A stretch of 31,881 bases of DNA from Pleurotus ostreatus/Saccharomyces cerevisiae fusant. Taxonomy: Eukaryota > Opisthokonta. The notes beneath the pieces were generated by a model. It ran no database searches. It had not been told where the DNA came from and worked only from the letters and a program-made list of their open reading frames with translations. The DNA lies in contig JAMQCK010000280.1 in assembly GCA_024196135.1 (NCBI GenBank), positions 1 to 31,881 of the forward strand, given 5' to 3'. The stretch's first letter is position 1; each line of letters starts with the position of its first letter. The position numbers and the translations under genes are program-made. Shown one piece after another: positions 10,008 through 20,884 of this stretch.

Positions 10008-11805
10008 CTACCACCCACCTTCGTCATCGGCGTCCCGCACGACGAGCGGTGGCCAGAGAGTGGTTGTCGCGAGTGCGGCGCGACGCCTGGTGACGCAGTC
10101 CGTCGAAGAGGACTCTGGCATTGTCGCTGCGGAAGGGCTCGGGTTCGTCGTCGTCGAGGCATCCAAAGCAGCTGCCTGATCGGGCTCTGGGGAAGAATAC
10201 ACTGGCGCCTCGTCCGCTGATGTCACGGCCCCATCCTTTTGCCTGAGCGCGCGGATCGCGGCCCAGAAAATGCGTGCGCCGCTCGTAGCAGCTGCATCGG
10301 GACCGGAGGGCAGCGGAGGAGGCAGGCGAGAGGACGGGGTGCCCAGGTCCACGGCTGTCCCTGAGAGGGCGGATGGCTCTGAGGTCAGATCTTCCGGTAC
10401 GTCGTACGCGCCAGGTGCGACTATAATGGTGCTCGTGCCGGAGCAAAGGATCTCGCTCGCAGGTGTATGTTGGACGTAGAAGTGGGTGAAGAGGGGGCGA
10501 ATGGGAGGGCGAGGTCTCGTGTCGGTAGCGGGAGGAGTGGTTATGTCTGGCGCAACGCGTCGATGCTCTTCAGATGGTGAAGTGTTCGGAGACTGTGCTG
10601 AGGCACCAGCGACAGCTGCGGCGTCTGCAAGTTTGTCTGCATCTGCTGACATGGCGACGGTCTCAGTATGAAGCTCAGCGGGTGGGTCCGGCCCCGCGGC
10701 GGCGAGCAATCGATCGAGGTACGGGCGAAGGACAGATTCTGCGCGCTCTCCGGGTGGTGATGTCGATTCCACGTTGGGAAGCGGCGTTGATAGGTAGACA
10801 ATATCTGCCTTGCGTCAGAGCTGGCGCTGTGAGCGGAAGTGTTTGCTTACAGCTCCCATCCGGACAACTCATGGATGATGAGCCAGTGATCAATCCGGTG
10901 ACAGCGAAGCCGCCGTCCGAGGGTGGAAAGACGACAACTGTTGCCTCCTCTGGGTCGTTGACGAAAGAGATAGGCCTTGCGATGATGGCGATGGCGCGCG
11001 CGATGGGTATGAGCGAGGGGTCCTCAACATGATGTATGAGTAAGTCTGCTGTCAGCACATTGGGAACCTCGTCAATGGTGAGCGTGTGCTTGTCGGCTGT
11101 GGACTCGATCTGGAAATCGCGGCCGAGGATGTACACGGCGCCACCGACAGCGGCGGCGCGGCAGAAGGCCTGCGCGAGCTCGCCGGGGCCACCATAATGA
11201 GGCAGAAGGAATGGAGAGGGGCCGTAGCGGCCTGCGGATCGGAGATGGGTGCGCAAGCGAGCTAGAGAGGACGCGGCTGGATCATCAGCGCGGGTAGCGA
11301 AGGCGAGGGCGTAGGCTACAGCGTTGATGAGGTCTGGGGGTAGCTTGGCCGCCTTCAGGGCGTTATGAAGTGTTCCGGATGGGACGTCGGAAGCCTCAGC
11401 TTGCTGACGGAGAAAGGACATGAGGCGACGCTTGTGGAGGAGGGGTATGTCAGCGGCGAAGATAGCGGCTTTGTCTGTGGGGACCGGGTGGATAGCATCT
11501 TGGTCGGCAAGAGCGATACGGTCGATGAGGCGGAAGTCGAGGTAACGGGCTACGCCGGACGCGACGAGGGCGTCGATGAGGGGGCCATGAGCAGGTACGA
11601 GCCCCGGTGCGAGGCCGATGTTGTAGCGGCGGGGATGGGGGATGTCCGCGCCGAGCTCATCGGCGGCGAGCGAAGCGTCGTGGGCGCCGTAGTACGCATT
11701 CTTGTCGACGTGGACGACGCGGAGGCCGGCCTTGGCGAGGGCGGCGGCGGCGACGGCGTGGGCGAGGTCGGTGCCGACGATCGCGACGTCAAAGTGCGAG
11801 TCCAT
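10008..11805 (-). CDS. MRS6: Rab escort protein (Rab geranylgeranyltransferase component A), MRS6-like
   Basis: Two exons (11805-10851 and 10804-10008) with a 46-nt GTAAGC...GGCAG intron give 583 aa. Rab escort proteins bind newly made Rab GTPases and present them to the geranylgeranyltransferase for prenylation, and help deliver them to membranes. The protein has the GDI/REP fold signatures: the N-terminal strand and dinucleotide-fold-like loop (HFDVAIVGTDLAHA), DKNAYYG at about 34-40, the RYNIGLAPGLVPAHGPLIDAL segment, LMSFLRQ, and HYGGPGELAQAFCRAAAVGG. The C-terminal exon contains a low-complexity insert and then IRPLFTHFYVQH, a region found in escort proteins but not in the shorter GDIs. 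This C-terminal part and the overall length favour REP over GDI. The start at MDSHFDV matches the family's usual beginning and lies 30 bp from the start codon of the divergent CBP80 gene. Confidence 0.9.
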
Positions 11806-11835
11806 GACGCCACAAAGTCCGATCGTCTCTTCACC
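11806..11835. promoter_or_regulatory. 30-bp divergent spacer between MRS6 and CBP80 start codons
   Basis: Only 30 bp separate the two opposed start codons, so there is no room for two separate core promoters. At least one transcript probably begins inside the other gene, or both leaders are nearly absent. No TATA box is present in the spacer. Confidence 0.6.
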
Positions 11836-14800
11836 ATGCACGACCGCCGCCGCCCCCCGCCAGAGTCCCCCGCGACGCGCGTCCGCAACGCCATCATCCA
11901 CTTTGCCAACGTCGACGCCATCCACGAGCTCCCCCGCGTCGAGCGCACAGTCCGGGACTACGTGACGCACGACGACGCCGCCGTTCGCGTCGCTGCTGTC
12001 GCCGACGCCCTCGATGTCGCATTGACCGAGCAGCCCTTCAAAATTCCCAGCTATGCCGCGCTACTTCGTCGTCTGCACGACATCGCAGCGCTGCACGACG
12101 ATCTTTGGAAGCGCTTCCATGCGCACCTCGACCAGCAGCGTTGGCGCCACACGCGCCTTCACGTCCACTTGTACGCCCACCAGGCGCGGGCTGGGCTTGT
12201 GGTCACCGATGACCTTGCAGACCTTCTCAAGTCCTTCTCGGCTGTGCTTGATGAAGTTGGCGTCACACATTCGCGCGCTAAACGCGCCGCGCTATGTGCT
12301 GTCGAGGGTGCCCTCATTGCTGGCAAAGTCCTTCCCTCGGACGTGCCCGAGCAAATCTTGGCCTCAATCGAGGCGTATGTCGAGACGACAGCCTCCGCCC
12401 AGTGGTTCGTGCGTCCTACTGCCCTGTTGCATGCCGGCGAGCGCGACCCGGTGGAGGATGCGGATGAGGTAGGCGCACGATCCCCTCGGTACACTTCCTG
12501 CTGACGCCTCTGTAACAGCTCCTCGCGTCTGCTCTCGCTGCATTGCGCGCTGCGCACGCGGCGAAGTTTTCCTCTGACGCTTGGCCTGCGCCATATGATG
12601 AGGAGCCTCCGCTATCGGATACCTTCGTCCCACGTCCTCTTCCAGCCGTCCTAGTTCCGCCAGAGGCCATCTCTCTCGATGACCCTCAGGCAGACTTGGC
12701 ACCTTTGAATGCGGGCGCGTCTGATGACTGGCCGGAGTACTACCTACGCCTATTTGCTGACGAGGTGACACCAAGTCCGAAGACGCCGGTCGGTCATGCC
12801 ATCCGGAGCTGGATTTTGGACACGATTGACATCTTCGAGGTGCGAGACATACTCCAGTAGCTACTTGTTGACCGACACCTGACAGGTCAATCGAAAAGAG
12901 GCCGCCAGGACGCTGCTAGAATTACCGAAGTGGTGCCCGCCCAACACGTTCGGCGAGGGAGCATGGAGTTTGGAGAGTACAATAATGGAGGTGCGTGTGT
13001 CTACGTCCGACGCGCAACGTATGCTAGATGCTGTCTTCAAGACTATCCTTGCTCGGCTTTTGACCTTGCCTGCCTGCCCACATCCCGTCGTATACTACGG
13101 CGCGCTCATCACGGAGATCTGTAAGGTAGGTCATGCTCAGTTGAAGACCATGCGCTTCCCGGTTCATATCAAGCCCTAATCCTTCCATCAGCTCACTCCT
13201 AGCAAAGGAGGCCCAGCCGTTGGACGCAGCATTCGTCGATTATATGCGTGGATAGGCGATGGTGAGTGCTTTAACCTTGCCGTCCCATTCCTCAAGCTCT
13301 TCTCGTCTTCTAAATATCTGTCGTCTCTCCATTTCCTCTTCCGCATGCTGAGTCTTCATTAGGCCTCGACCCGGCCCTCGCTGTTCGCTTCGCGGGCATG
13401 TTCTCGCTTCACATGAGCAACTTCGGTTTTGCCTGGGTATGGAAAGAGTGGTGAGTGTTTACCTCGTCATGTCGTCTCTTGCCGCGGACGAACGTGCCAT
13501 GACATGTTTTCAATTAATGACTTTCAGGATTCCTGACCTAGACTTTGCGCGCACGCACCCGAAGCAGGTCTTCATGCGGCGGGCTGTTGAGCTCGAGGTA
13601 AGCCGCCGTCGACCTAATTTGTGCCAGTGCTGTTGTACTGATCGTTGCTATCTAGATCCGCTTGTCCTACCTCGAACGTATTGCCAAGACCTTGCCCGAG
13701 CCCATCGCGCGCGCTGTGCTTCCCCCAGACACGCCTGGTCCTAAGTGGGCATGGGAGGATCCTTGTATGTCACATTAGTCGATTATGTTCGACGGCTTCC
13801 TGATAACTTCTGCATATAGCACATCCGCACCATGACGCCGCGCAGGGAATCCTCAACCTCCTGCGAGGTCGCGCGAAGGCTGAAGATGTGATTGCGCACC
13901 TCGAGACAGTCAAGGGCACGTTGGAGGGCGGAGGTATGTGACTGGACATCCGATGTCGAGTGTTGCTGATCGTCCCGGAGACGTCTCCGACGCCGAAGCA
14001 ACGGTGCGCGACATGGCGACTCAGGCGCTGCTTAACGTGGGCTCGCGGTCCTTCTCTCATCTGCTTAACGCCATCGAGCGCTACCTCCCGCTTTTACGCA
14101 CTCTCGCGGGACAAGGTGAGCTCGCCGCGCGATCTCTCATACCACCACTGACGCATACTAGGGGGTAATGCACACACGGACATTCTAGTCTCCGCCGCGT
14201 CCTTCTGGGCTTCGTCTCCCCAGCTCATCACGATCGTCTTCGACAAGCTCATGCAGTATCAGATAGTGGATCCGAAGGACGTCGTGACCTGGGTTTTCGC
14301 GCGCAGCAAGCAACCGCGCCAGGACGGTATGGTCGTCGCCAAGGTGGAGGAAGGTGTCAAGATTGAGGATGGCGATGCCCCGGATGCTGGCGCGCCGGGT
14401 ATGACGATCACGGAGTGGGACGTGCTGCGCGCGGCGGTGGACAAGGCGAACGGGCGGGTGATAATCGCGCGTCGCAAGCTCGCGGCGCTGCGCCGAGAAG
14501 ACGACGAACGCCACGCGCGTGCAGTGGCCGGTATGGAGGTCGACGGAGATGGGGAGAAGGAGGTCAAGGAGCAGAGTGAGTGGGAGCTCGCCTGCGCTCC
14601 GTTGCGTTGACTAACTTGTTATCACAGCAGACGAGGAAAACCCGGCAGTGCAGACGGCCCTCAAAGCGTTTGAGTCTTTGACTGCCGAGCAAAAGGGTGC
14701 ATTGAGCAGAACTCTCGAGGGTTTCGTCGATCTGCTTACTGGGGCTGAGGTAAGTCGCCCATTAATGCAGTCTGGCAGTGACTGACGAGTTGGCTAGTCA

Positions 14801-15103
14801 CCTGTGGCCCCTGCTGCGCGTGCCATCCTCTCAGAGAAGTCGTGGCATAACCGCGCCAACTGGAGCGAGGCTGAATGGGCGGCCTGGGCAACATGGGGCT
14901 GGTACAAAAATTTTGCACGGGAGGTGAGTCTTGACTCGTTATCCTTGCCAAAACATGCTCACGGTTCTGGCCAGTATGCTGCATATTTGCGGCCTTACTC
15001 GACAGCATTGTCTACTGTTGCCTTCTCTGCCTTGCATGATGATACCGATCCTGCGAGCACCCTTGTCATGAAGATATTCAATGTAGCAGTAGGGGCGGAA
15101 TAG
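11836..15103 (+). CDS. CBC1: Nuclear cap-binding protein subunit 1 (CBP80)
   Basis: Fourteen exons close in frame to 839 aa: 11836-12468, 12519-12839, 12886-12990, 13042-13125, 13192-13261, 13363-13450, 13528-13597, 13656-13764, 13820-13933, 13981-14115, 14162-14575, 14628-14749, 14798-14923 and 14975-15103. CBP80 pairs with CBP20 to bind the m7G cap of nuclear RNA and links capping to splicing, export and decay. Helical MIF4G-type segments are seen: the N-terminal RVRNAIIHFANVDAIHELP stretch, the middle LPKWCPPNTFGEGAWSLEST and GPAVGRSIRRLYAWIGDGLD region with FSLHMSNFGFAWVWKEW, and a C-terminal domain with VTWVFARSKQ, WDVLRAAVDKANGRV and a Trp-rich stretch. Length fits the family. Two splicing ambiguities exist: the 51-nt intron at 12991-13041 is an open in-frame multiple of three, and the acceptor at 14622-14630 is a CAGCAG tandem. 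Confidence 0.92.
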
Positions 15104-15680
15104 ATCTCATCCTTCGAGATGGTCTAACTACTTGGTTCCAACAAGGGGGCTCTGCTCTCAAGATACTACACAGAGAGGAGGGTCGAGGGAATATTCAATG
15201 GGGTGCCCAACTGTAGAAAACTCATGTAGAAACCCGGTCTCTGTCGGCGAGCATCCCCATGCCACGCCAATACGATCTTTGACGCCATATTGAGGCAACT
15301 GAGCAGCACTGCACGAGGTTATCGTTGTCGTTATTGGCTAATCTCGTGAGGGATTCAGAGACCGTGACGGGATTGCGCCGCCCATCGAGTCTGGCCTTGC
15401 TTTCGATATGAGCGCGTTGCGCCTATAAGCCAGAACTGTGCCGTATATCGCAAAGACTTGAAAGACTAGCAGGAGCTATTCCATTGCCCAGGAATGACAA
15501 AATTGTGGAAGACACTCAAGTACAACCCACGCACGCTGGAAAGAGAAGCCAATCAATTCTGAACGACCTTTTGTTATCGCTACACCGACCCAAATACATG
15601 TGATAACAGACTTTACCCAACGAGAAGGAGGATACAAGCGAACCGTATACATCTGCAGAGCGCGAAATGTCACCAATCCT
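15104..15680. other. Intergenic region between convergent CBP80 and glucuronoyl esterase
   Basis: Both neighbouring genes end here, so this is 3' flanking DNA. No open frame, repeat or RNA gene is supported. Confidence 0.45.
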
Positions 15681-16960
15681 TCAGTTAAGGGTCGGTGTCT
15701 CCCAGTTGATCCATTGGCTCTCGCTCCAGGTGACACCATTGAACTGGTTGTTGCTCTCGAAGTAGTCGGTGCTAACGTCCTGACCGAGCAAGAACTTGTT
15801 GATGAAAGCGTTCAGCGAGCCGTCGAGCTGCGACGGCCACTGGCAGTGCGAGTGCCCGCCGACCTGCTCGAAGCCGTGGTTCTCCGGCACGCCCAGCGCC
15901 TCGTACACCGCGTGCGCCGCCGTCATGCACCCGAAGCTGCTCATCCCGCTGAGCCACACGTAGTCCGTGTTCGCGTACGAGATGAGCCCGCGCGGCGCGA
16001 CGAGCGCCGCCAGCAGGTGGTGGTCGTACGGCAGCGAGTCGAGGTTGTTCACGTACTGGTCGAAGCCGGCCGAGAACCAGCAGTTCTCGCCGACGATCTC
16101 CGTCGCGGTCTGCACCTGCGAGCCCTGCTGCTCCTCGTAGCGCGAGAGGCGCCAGCACGCGTCGCCGCCCGAGCCGGACTCTTGCGGGAGCGTGAGCGCG
16201 ACGCGCGGTTCGAGCGCGCCGGCCATGAGCGCGCCCTTGCCGTTGCGGGAGCAGCCGGTAACGCCGACCGCGGCGGGGTTCAGCTTCGCGTCCGGCGTCG
16301 ACTCGATGGCGTCGATGATACGGCTGACGCCCCAAGCCCAGGCTGTCATCGCGCTCGCGTTTGAGCTGCTGCCGTAGAGGTCGTAGAAGAGGCCTTGACC
16401 GCGGCTAGATGTGGAATCCTGCTTTCCCATGGCTGAGTTCTGGAAGGACAGCGTTGCGACCTAGCTCCCGGTTAGCGAATGCGAGAAGATGGACAGGCAA
16501 GTACTCACTCCGCTTGGAATCGGCAGACTGGGGAACTCGTAGGCGATGATGACTGGCCAGCCCTCCGCAGGTGCGGTGCCAGAGGGATAGGTAATGGAGT
16601 TGCTGAACGTGATGGACTTGCCGCCATAGCTGACCTGGACAGAGAGCGAGTTGCCCGATGCCGTGCCAGTGACGCTCTCTGGTTCCGGAGGCGCGGCGCC
16701 AGACTCGTATCCCTGGATCAGTGCCAGAATCTGCGAGCGTCGGCACTCCCAGTCCTCAGCCGTCGTGACGGGCGAGCCATCGTTGAAGGTGAATGGATCA
16801 GGCAGCGCAGAGTTGCTGTAGCCAGACACCGTGGCCGGCGTGTCGCAGTCCTGCGCTATACCATCTGTTAGATATGATACATGCTGACGAAGTATAGAAA
16901 CACACCTGAGGCGACGTTCACGAAGGCGGCGATGGCGAGGAAAGCAGCAGACAGCTTCAT
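15681..16960 (-). CDS. Secreted 4-O-methyl-glucuronoyl methylesterase (carbohydrate esterase family 15)
   Basis: Three exons (16960-16906, 16864-16509 and 16460-15681) give 396 aa. Glucuronoyl esterases cleave the ester bond between lignin alcohols and the 4-O-methyl-glucuronic acid side chains of xylan, outside the cell, during wood decay. Residues 1-18 form a signal peptide ([18 protein letters not shown]). The serine hydrolase triad can be placed as S208 in [11 protein letters not shown]231 in [13 protein letters not shown], and H340 in [11 protein letters not shown]212 in the Ser loop is a usual substrate contact. Several cysteines (25, 59, 207, 239, 264, 315, 343) could form the family disulfides. 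No CBM1 cellulose-binding module is present, so this is a catalytic-domain-only form. NAS at 171-173 is a possible N-glycosylation site. A TATA-like box lies 60 bp before the start codon. Confidence 0.95.
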
Positions 16961-17019
16961 GGTGAGCGACGCTTAGTTTACAGCACTGCAGGCTACATCG
17001 TCCCCCCGTCGCACTGCTC

Positions 17020-17026
17020 TATATAT
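17020..17026 (-). promoter_or_regulatory. TATA box of the glucuronoyl esterase gene
   Basis: The minus strand reads GATATATAGAGC 60 bp upstream of the start codon at 16960, a normal distance for a fungal core promoter. Confidence 0.6.
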
Positions 17027-17780
17027 CAGCGGAGAGAAAGATGCACAGAATGAACCCCAGCAGACCGAGGCAGTACCGGAGGAATGCTTGTATAGCACGC
17101 GAGATCGAGCAGGTGCGCTAGAATTCCGGTCGTTTGGGCAGCGGCCCGCGAGGCCAGCCCCGCAGGATCGTCGGTGGAACATCACATACTTTCGCGGGGT
17201 AGAGAACATAGTTTGACCCGCAGAAGCATGCACCGCCTGATCTCGAACGAGTCGACTCTGTTTCCTCGACCATCAACGCAGATCGCGATCATGCGCGACG
17301 AAATATGAGGGAAACGGCCAATTTTCGGTACGGATGAATGCAAAGGTAAAAGTGGAGGCGCATGCAGGCAATTAGATGTTCAAGGGCTATGGTGACTTTT
17401 GAATAGAATGCTGTTCGCCAAGAGTACGATTTAGCTATAGATTCGAAGTATCCGGCGATGGGCACATGGGGAGTAGAGGCGGAAAAACTGGCAAGCTCGC
17501 GGCGGAGACGGAGCGCCGCACGCTGAGCATGAAGGACGGAGGTAGAGTTCTGACTTGCATCCATATACAATGATTGTCGGTATGCCATGTTGTACTTGGG
17601 GACAAGTAGTGTTCACCGTCGGTCACACCTTGGTCACAATCATTATGACTTCGAAGCACAGGTCTGCTTTGGCAGCTAGCCACCAAAGAGATGCAAGGCT
17701 ACGCACCAGCCTACTCAGGCCTGCAGTGCCTCGTTGTACGTTCCACCCACTCTCATGTTCAAAGGCGCCGTCTCCACAAT
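17027..17780. other. Upstream region of the glucuronoyl esterase, no gene seen
   Basis: The part nearest 17027 is probably the promoter of the esterase. The remaining sequence to the tRNA shows only short open frames without recognisable motifs. No terminal repeats or RNA genes were found. Confidence 0.4.
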
Positions 17781-17785
17781 AAAAA
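17781..17785 (-). terminator. RNA polymerase III terminator of tRNA-Leu
   Basis: A run of five T on the minus strand lies 19 nt past the tRNA 3' end, as expected for polymerase III termination. Confidence 0.6.
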
Positions 17786-17804
17786 GGCTAACGAAACAAG
17801 GAAT

Positions 17805-17901
17805 GGTATCAGTGGGGTTCGAACCCACGCGACGAAACCGTCACCAGGAAACAGAGCACGGCTCTTAAATCTGGCGCCTTAGACCACTCGGCCATGATAC
17901 C
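17805..17901 (-). tRNA. tRNA-Leu (anticodon UAA), with a short intron
   Basis: The 97-nt minus-strand sequence has a perfect 7-bp acceptor stem (GGTATCA with TGATACC), a D arm containing the A-box TGGCCGAGTGG, an anticodon loop TTTAAG with UAA at positions 34-36, a long variable arm (GACG...CGTC) typical of type II tRNAs, and a T arm GTGGG-TTCGAAC-CCCAC that holds the B-box. The region between anticodon and variable arm is too long for a mature tRNA. An intron of about 14 nt after position 37 restores a CCAG/CTGG stem and a mature length near 83 nt. The exact intron borders are uncertain. UAA reads Leu codons UUA and UUG. Confidence 0.88.
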
Positions 17902-18532
17902 TACCTTTCAAATCTCCAATGTGCATTCACACGGCCACACGACTTTGGCCGGTGTGACGAGAGGCAGCTATGTAGTATATCTTGAGCCTTGCATCTCAGC
18001 ACACATTTAACGGGCTCGAGGCTCTGATACACACAAAAGACTGTAACGTCTACTGAGCATGCTCACGAACTTGGCCCGCGGCCTGGTTCAAGCAGTATCG
18101 CAGCACGTTTGAGCGCGAGATTCAGAGAAGGTAAGTCAGAGGCTCTGTGCTATACCTGAGTGAGCCATCGAATGCAAGACCACCTCCATGTATCCCAGCC
18201 CAGCCTACAAGTTGAACTTGTCACGTGAAGTCACGCTCCGAAGCTACGTGGCATACAAGCCCTTGGTCTTGAAGTGTGCTAGCTTCAAGAGTGCTTGCCG
18301 TCTCAGTTGGAAATATCGAATGCACTGAGTGGAAGAAAAACATGGGTGAGAGGCAGTGTACGGGTAGAGTAGCATTTCGCATGCCTTACCAGACTTCGGT
18401 AAACTCCGAGAGCCATCAAGGCGTCTGCCACGAAGATCCATCTTTACTCCCTACCTCATCCCTGGAAATACCGTCTCGTGGTTTGTGTGGCTCGAGCTGG
18501 TCCTCTGAGCGTCTCCCCGTATATCAGACACC
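17902..18532. other. Intergenic region upstream of the PDI gene
   Basis: This is the 5' flank of the tRNA and the promoter region of the PDI-like gene. No gene is supported. A GTATATC motif lies just before the PDI start, too close to act as a TATA box. Confidence 0.4.
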
Positions 18533-20518
18533 ATGCGCAGCATGTTCCTTTCCCTCTATGCCCTGGCGCTTTCGCTCGCGCCACTCGTCTTCGCCGCTCT
18601 CGCTATGCCTGAGGAGCCTCTGACGCCCGACAACTTCAAGTCAACCATCAAAGACGGTCTCTGGCTTATTGAGCACTTCTCCCCATACTGTGGCCACTGC
18701 AAGCACTTCTTCCCAACGTGGCAGAAGCTCGTGCAGGACGTAGCGAACGATCCGGCACAACCGCCTGTGTACCTAGCGCAGGTGAACTGCGCGGTGAATG
18801 GAGGTGCGTGGAAGACTATGCCCGACTCGTCATCTCATCCCCCGCAGATCTCTGCAATGCGAACGGCGTACGGGGCTACCCCCAGCTCAACATGTTCTAC
18901 AACGGAGAGTCGGTCGAGCAGTTCCGCGAAGCACGCGAGCTCGACATCCTCAAGGCCTTCATCCAAAAGCACCGCGACGCACACCAAGAAGATGTCAAAT
19001 CCCCTCCCCCACCACCTCCCACCGAAGAGGCCCCCGCCCCCGTGGTCCTCAACCCCACCGGCACGGTCCTTGTCGCCGACGACAAGATCCTCCCCTCCGC
19101 ACTCGCTCTCGGCCCTGCGTTCATCAAGTTCTATGCACCCTGGTGCGGCCACTGCAAGAAGCTCGCGCCCACTTGGGACCTCCTTGCGCAACACATGCAG
19201 AACCGCCTGACGATCGCCGAGGTCGACTGCGAGGCTCACCCGGCCCTCTGCAAGTCGTACAATGTGAACGGGTACCCGACGCTCGTGTACGTGAACCAGG
19301 CGGGCGTGCGCTCGGAGTACAACTCGGGTCGCAAGCTTGAGCAGCTGATCGCGTTCGTGGAGAAGGCGAGCGCGCCCGCAGTGGTCGCGATCAAGCCCGA
19401 CGAGCTGGAGGCGCGCGTTAAGGAGGACGACGTCGCGTACCTGCTCCTCCACCCCGCAGATGACACATCCATCATCGTGAGTCCCCACTCACATTCCTCA
19501 CCCACTTACTAAACCCCATCGCAGTCCACCGTTGCCCAAGCTGCCTCCCCCCTCCTCGGTTCCCCACGCATCTATACCTCCCCCACTACCATCTTCCTCT
19601 CCCGCTTCCACATCCCCTCCTCCGCGAAGTGGGCTATACTCGCGCTCAAGGACCACGATGCCCTCACGCCCACCTCCGTCTTCTACGGTACCGCGACCAC
19701 CGAGCTGTCCTCCGCGGAGACTGCCGCACTCGGCCGTTGGCTTCTCGCGAACCGCCTCCGGACGGTCACCGAGCTCACGCAGGACAGCTTCCAGGGCGTG
19801 ATGAACGCGCCGCAGAGCCCGCTCGTTGTGATCGCGGCCGCTCACGGGAAGGCAACACGCGAGCGCGTGCAGGAGCGCCTCCGAGACCTCGCGGCGAAGT
19901 GGCGCGCACGTACGGCGGGTACAGGACGTGCGGGGGCGAAGGACGCGACTGACCTTAGTGGCCGAGAGATCGTGTTCACGTCCATGGATGCAGAGCGGTG
20001 GGGAGACTGGATCAAGAGCATGTATGGCATCAAGGAGACGAAGGTGAAGGATCTCGACGACGTACCAGTGGTCATCGCCGACCACAAGGTGAGAGTTGTT
20101 TCCTGGCATCTGCTGCTTCTGCTCACCTCCGCCTTTAGAACCTCATCTACTACGATGACGATGGCCACGGCTCCTCTCTTCACCTCAGCGCCTCGTCACT
20201 GCTGCCCGCGATCGAGGCGGCTGCGTTAGGAAAGCTCTCGCCCAAAAACTCGGAGAACTTCCTCGAGCGCATGGCAAGAGTGAGTCTTTCTCTAAGCCTT
20301 GTATCCAGCTTTACCCTGTCGTCGTATCTAACCTTACCCTACAGTACGTCAACGCCAAAATCACCTCCGCCGAATCGTATATCGTCGAGCACCCAGGACA
20401 CCTCGTGTTCATCGTCGTCGCGGCGGTAGGCATGGTCGGCTATGTAGTAAAGCGCGTCGTGTTCGACGTACCAGGAGACGAGTATGGGTATAATCAGAAG
20501 GGCAGGAGAGTGGACTAA
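18533..20518 (+). CDS. Membrane-anchored protein disulfide isomerase with two thioredoxin domains
   Basis: Five exons (18533-18803, 18848-19476, 19525-20088, 20139-20279, 20345-20518) give 592 aa. The protein should form or rearrange disulfides in the ER lumen. A signal peptide covers about residues 1-24. The first thioredoxin domain has SPYCGHCKHF with C53/C56 and RGYPQL at 99-104. A Pro/Glu linker follows at 141-158, then the second domain with APWCGHCKKLAP (C190/C193) and NGYPTLVYV. The middle part (about 240-530) is probably a redox-inactive thioredoxin-like region. One membrane helix at about 554-571 (HLVFIVVAAVGMVGYVV) is followed by a short basic tail, with no KDEL-type retrieval signal. 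This layout resembles TMX3 or yeast Eps1 membrane PDIs, which are linked to ER quality control of membrane proteins. The exact orthology is not certain. Confidence 0.92.
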
Positions 20519-20884
20519 TGTGTATGTTGGTGTTGGGGTATACTCTAGATCTATTTATTCGCAATATGGAGAGAGATCCGAAGGGCAATTGAAGCGTCAG
20601 CGCTAAGCATTGAAAGTTCCCTATCAGGATTTCGCGCACTGTTGAGCGCAGGGCTCCAAGTATGGACGCTAGGGGATCTATGCTTTCTTCTGCGCAGCTG
20701 CTACATGTAGTTCGTAGCTTCTGCACTTCATCTCGGATGTGAGCGAGAGGCGACCTCCATTGACAGGGCAGTTCGAGTCTAGCGTGTCACCTGATTAATA
20801 GAGCTTGTCTATTTTTAGAGCTCCGCCAATCGCTTGCTCGTTGTTGCCGCCGTCAGTGGCTTCCTCCTGCTTTTGCTGCCGGCC
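20519..20884. other. Intergenic region between the PDI and MED13 genes
   Basis: This short head-to-tail spacer contains the PDI 3' end and the MED13 promoter. An in-frame upstream ATG at 20834 would add a hydrophobic leader to MED13; the ATG at 20885 has a better context (GGCCATGG). No other feature is seen. Confidence 0.4.

Noticed and set aside
11365..11835. Plus-strand frame extending upstream of the CBP80 start
   Set aside because: It runs antisense through MRS6 and has no family resemblance; CBP80 similarity begins just after the ATG at 11836.
15600..16364. Long plus-strand frame of 254 codons opposite the esterase
   Set aside because: It is antisense to a clear CE15 catalytic domain and is an Arg/Val-rich composition artefact of GC-rich codons.
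20834..20884. Signal peptide at the MED13 N-terminus from an upstream ATG
   Set aside because: A nuclear Mediator subunit should not carry one; the ATG at 20885 has a better context and the hydrophobic stretch is likely untranslated leader.
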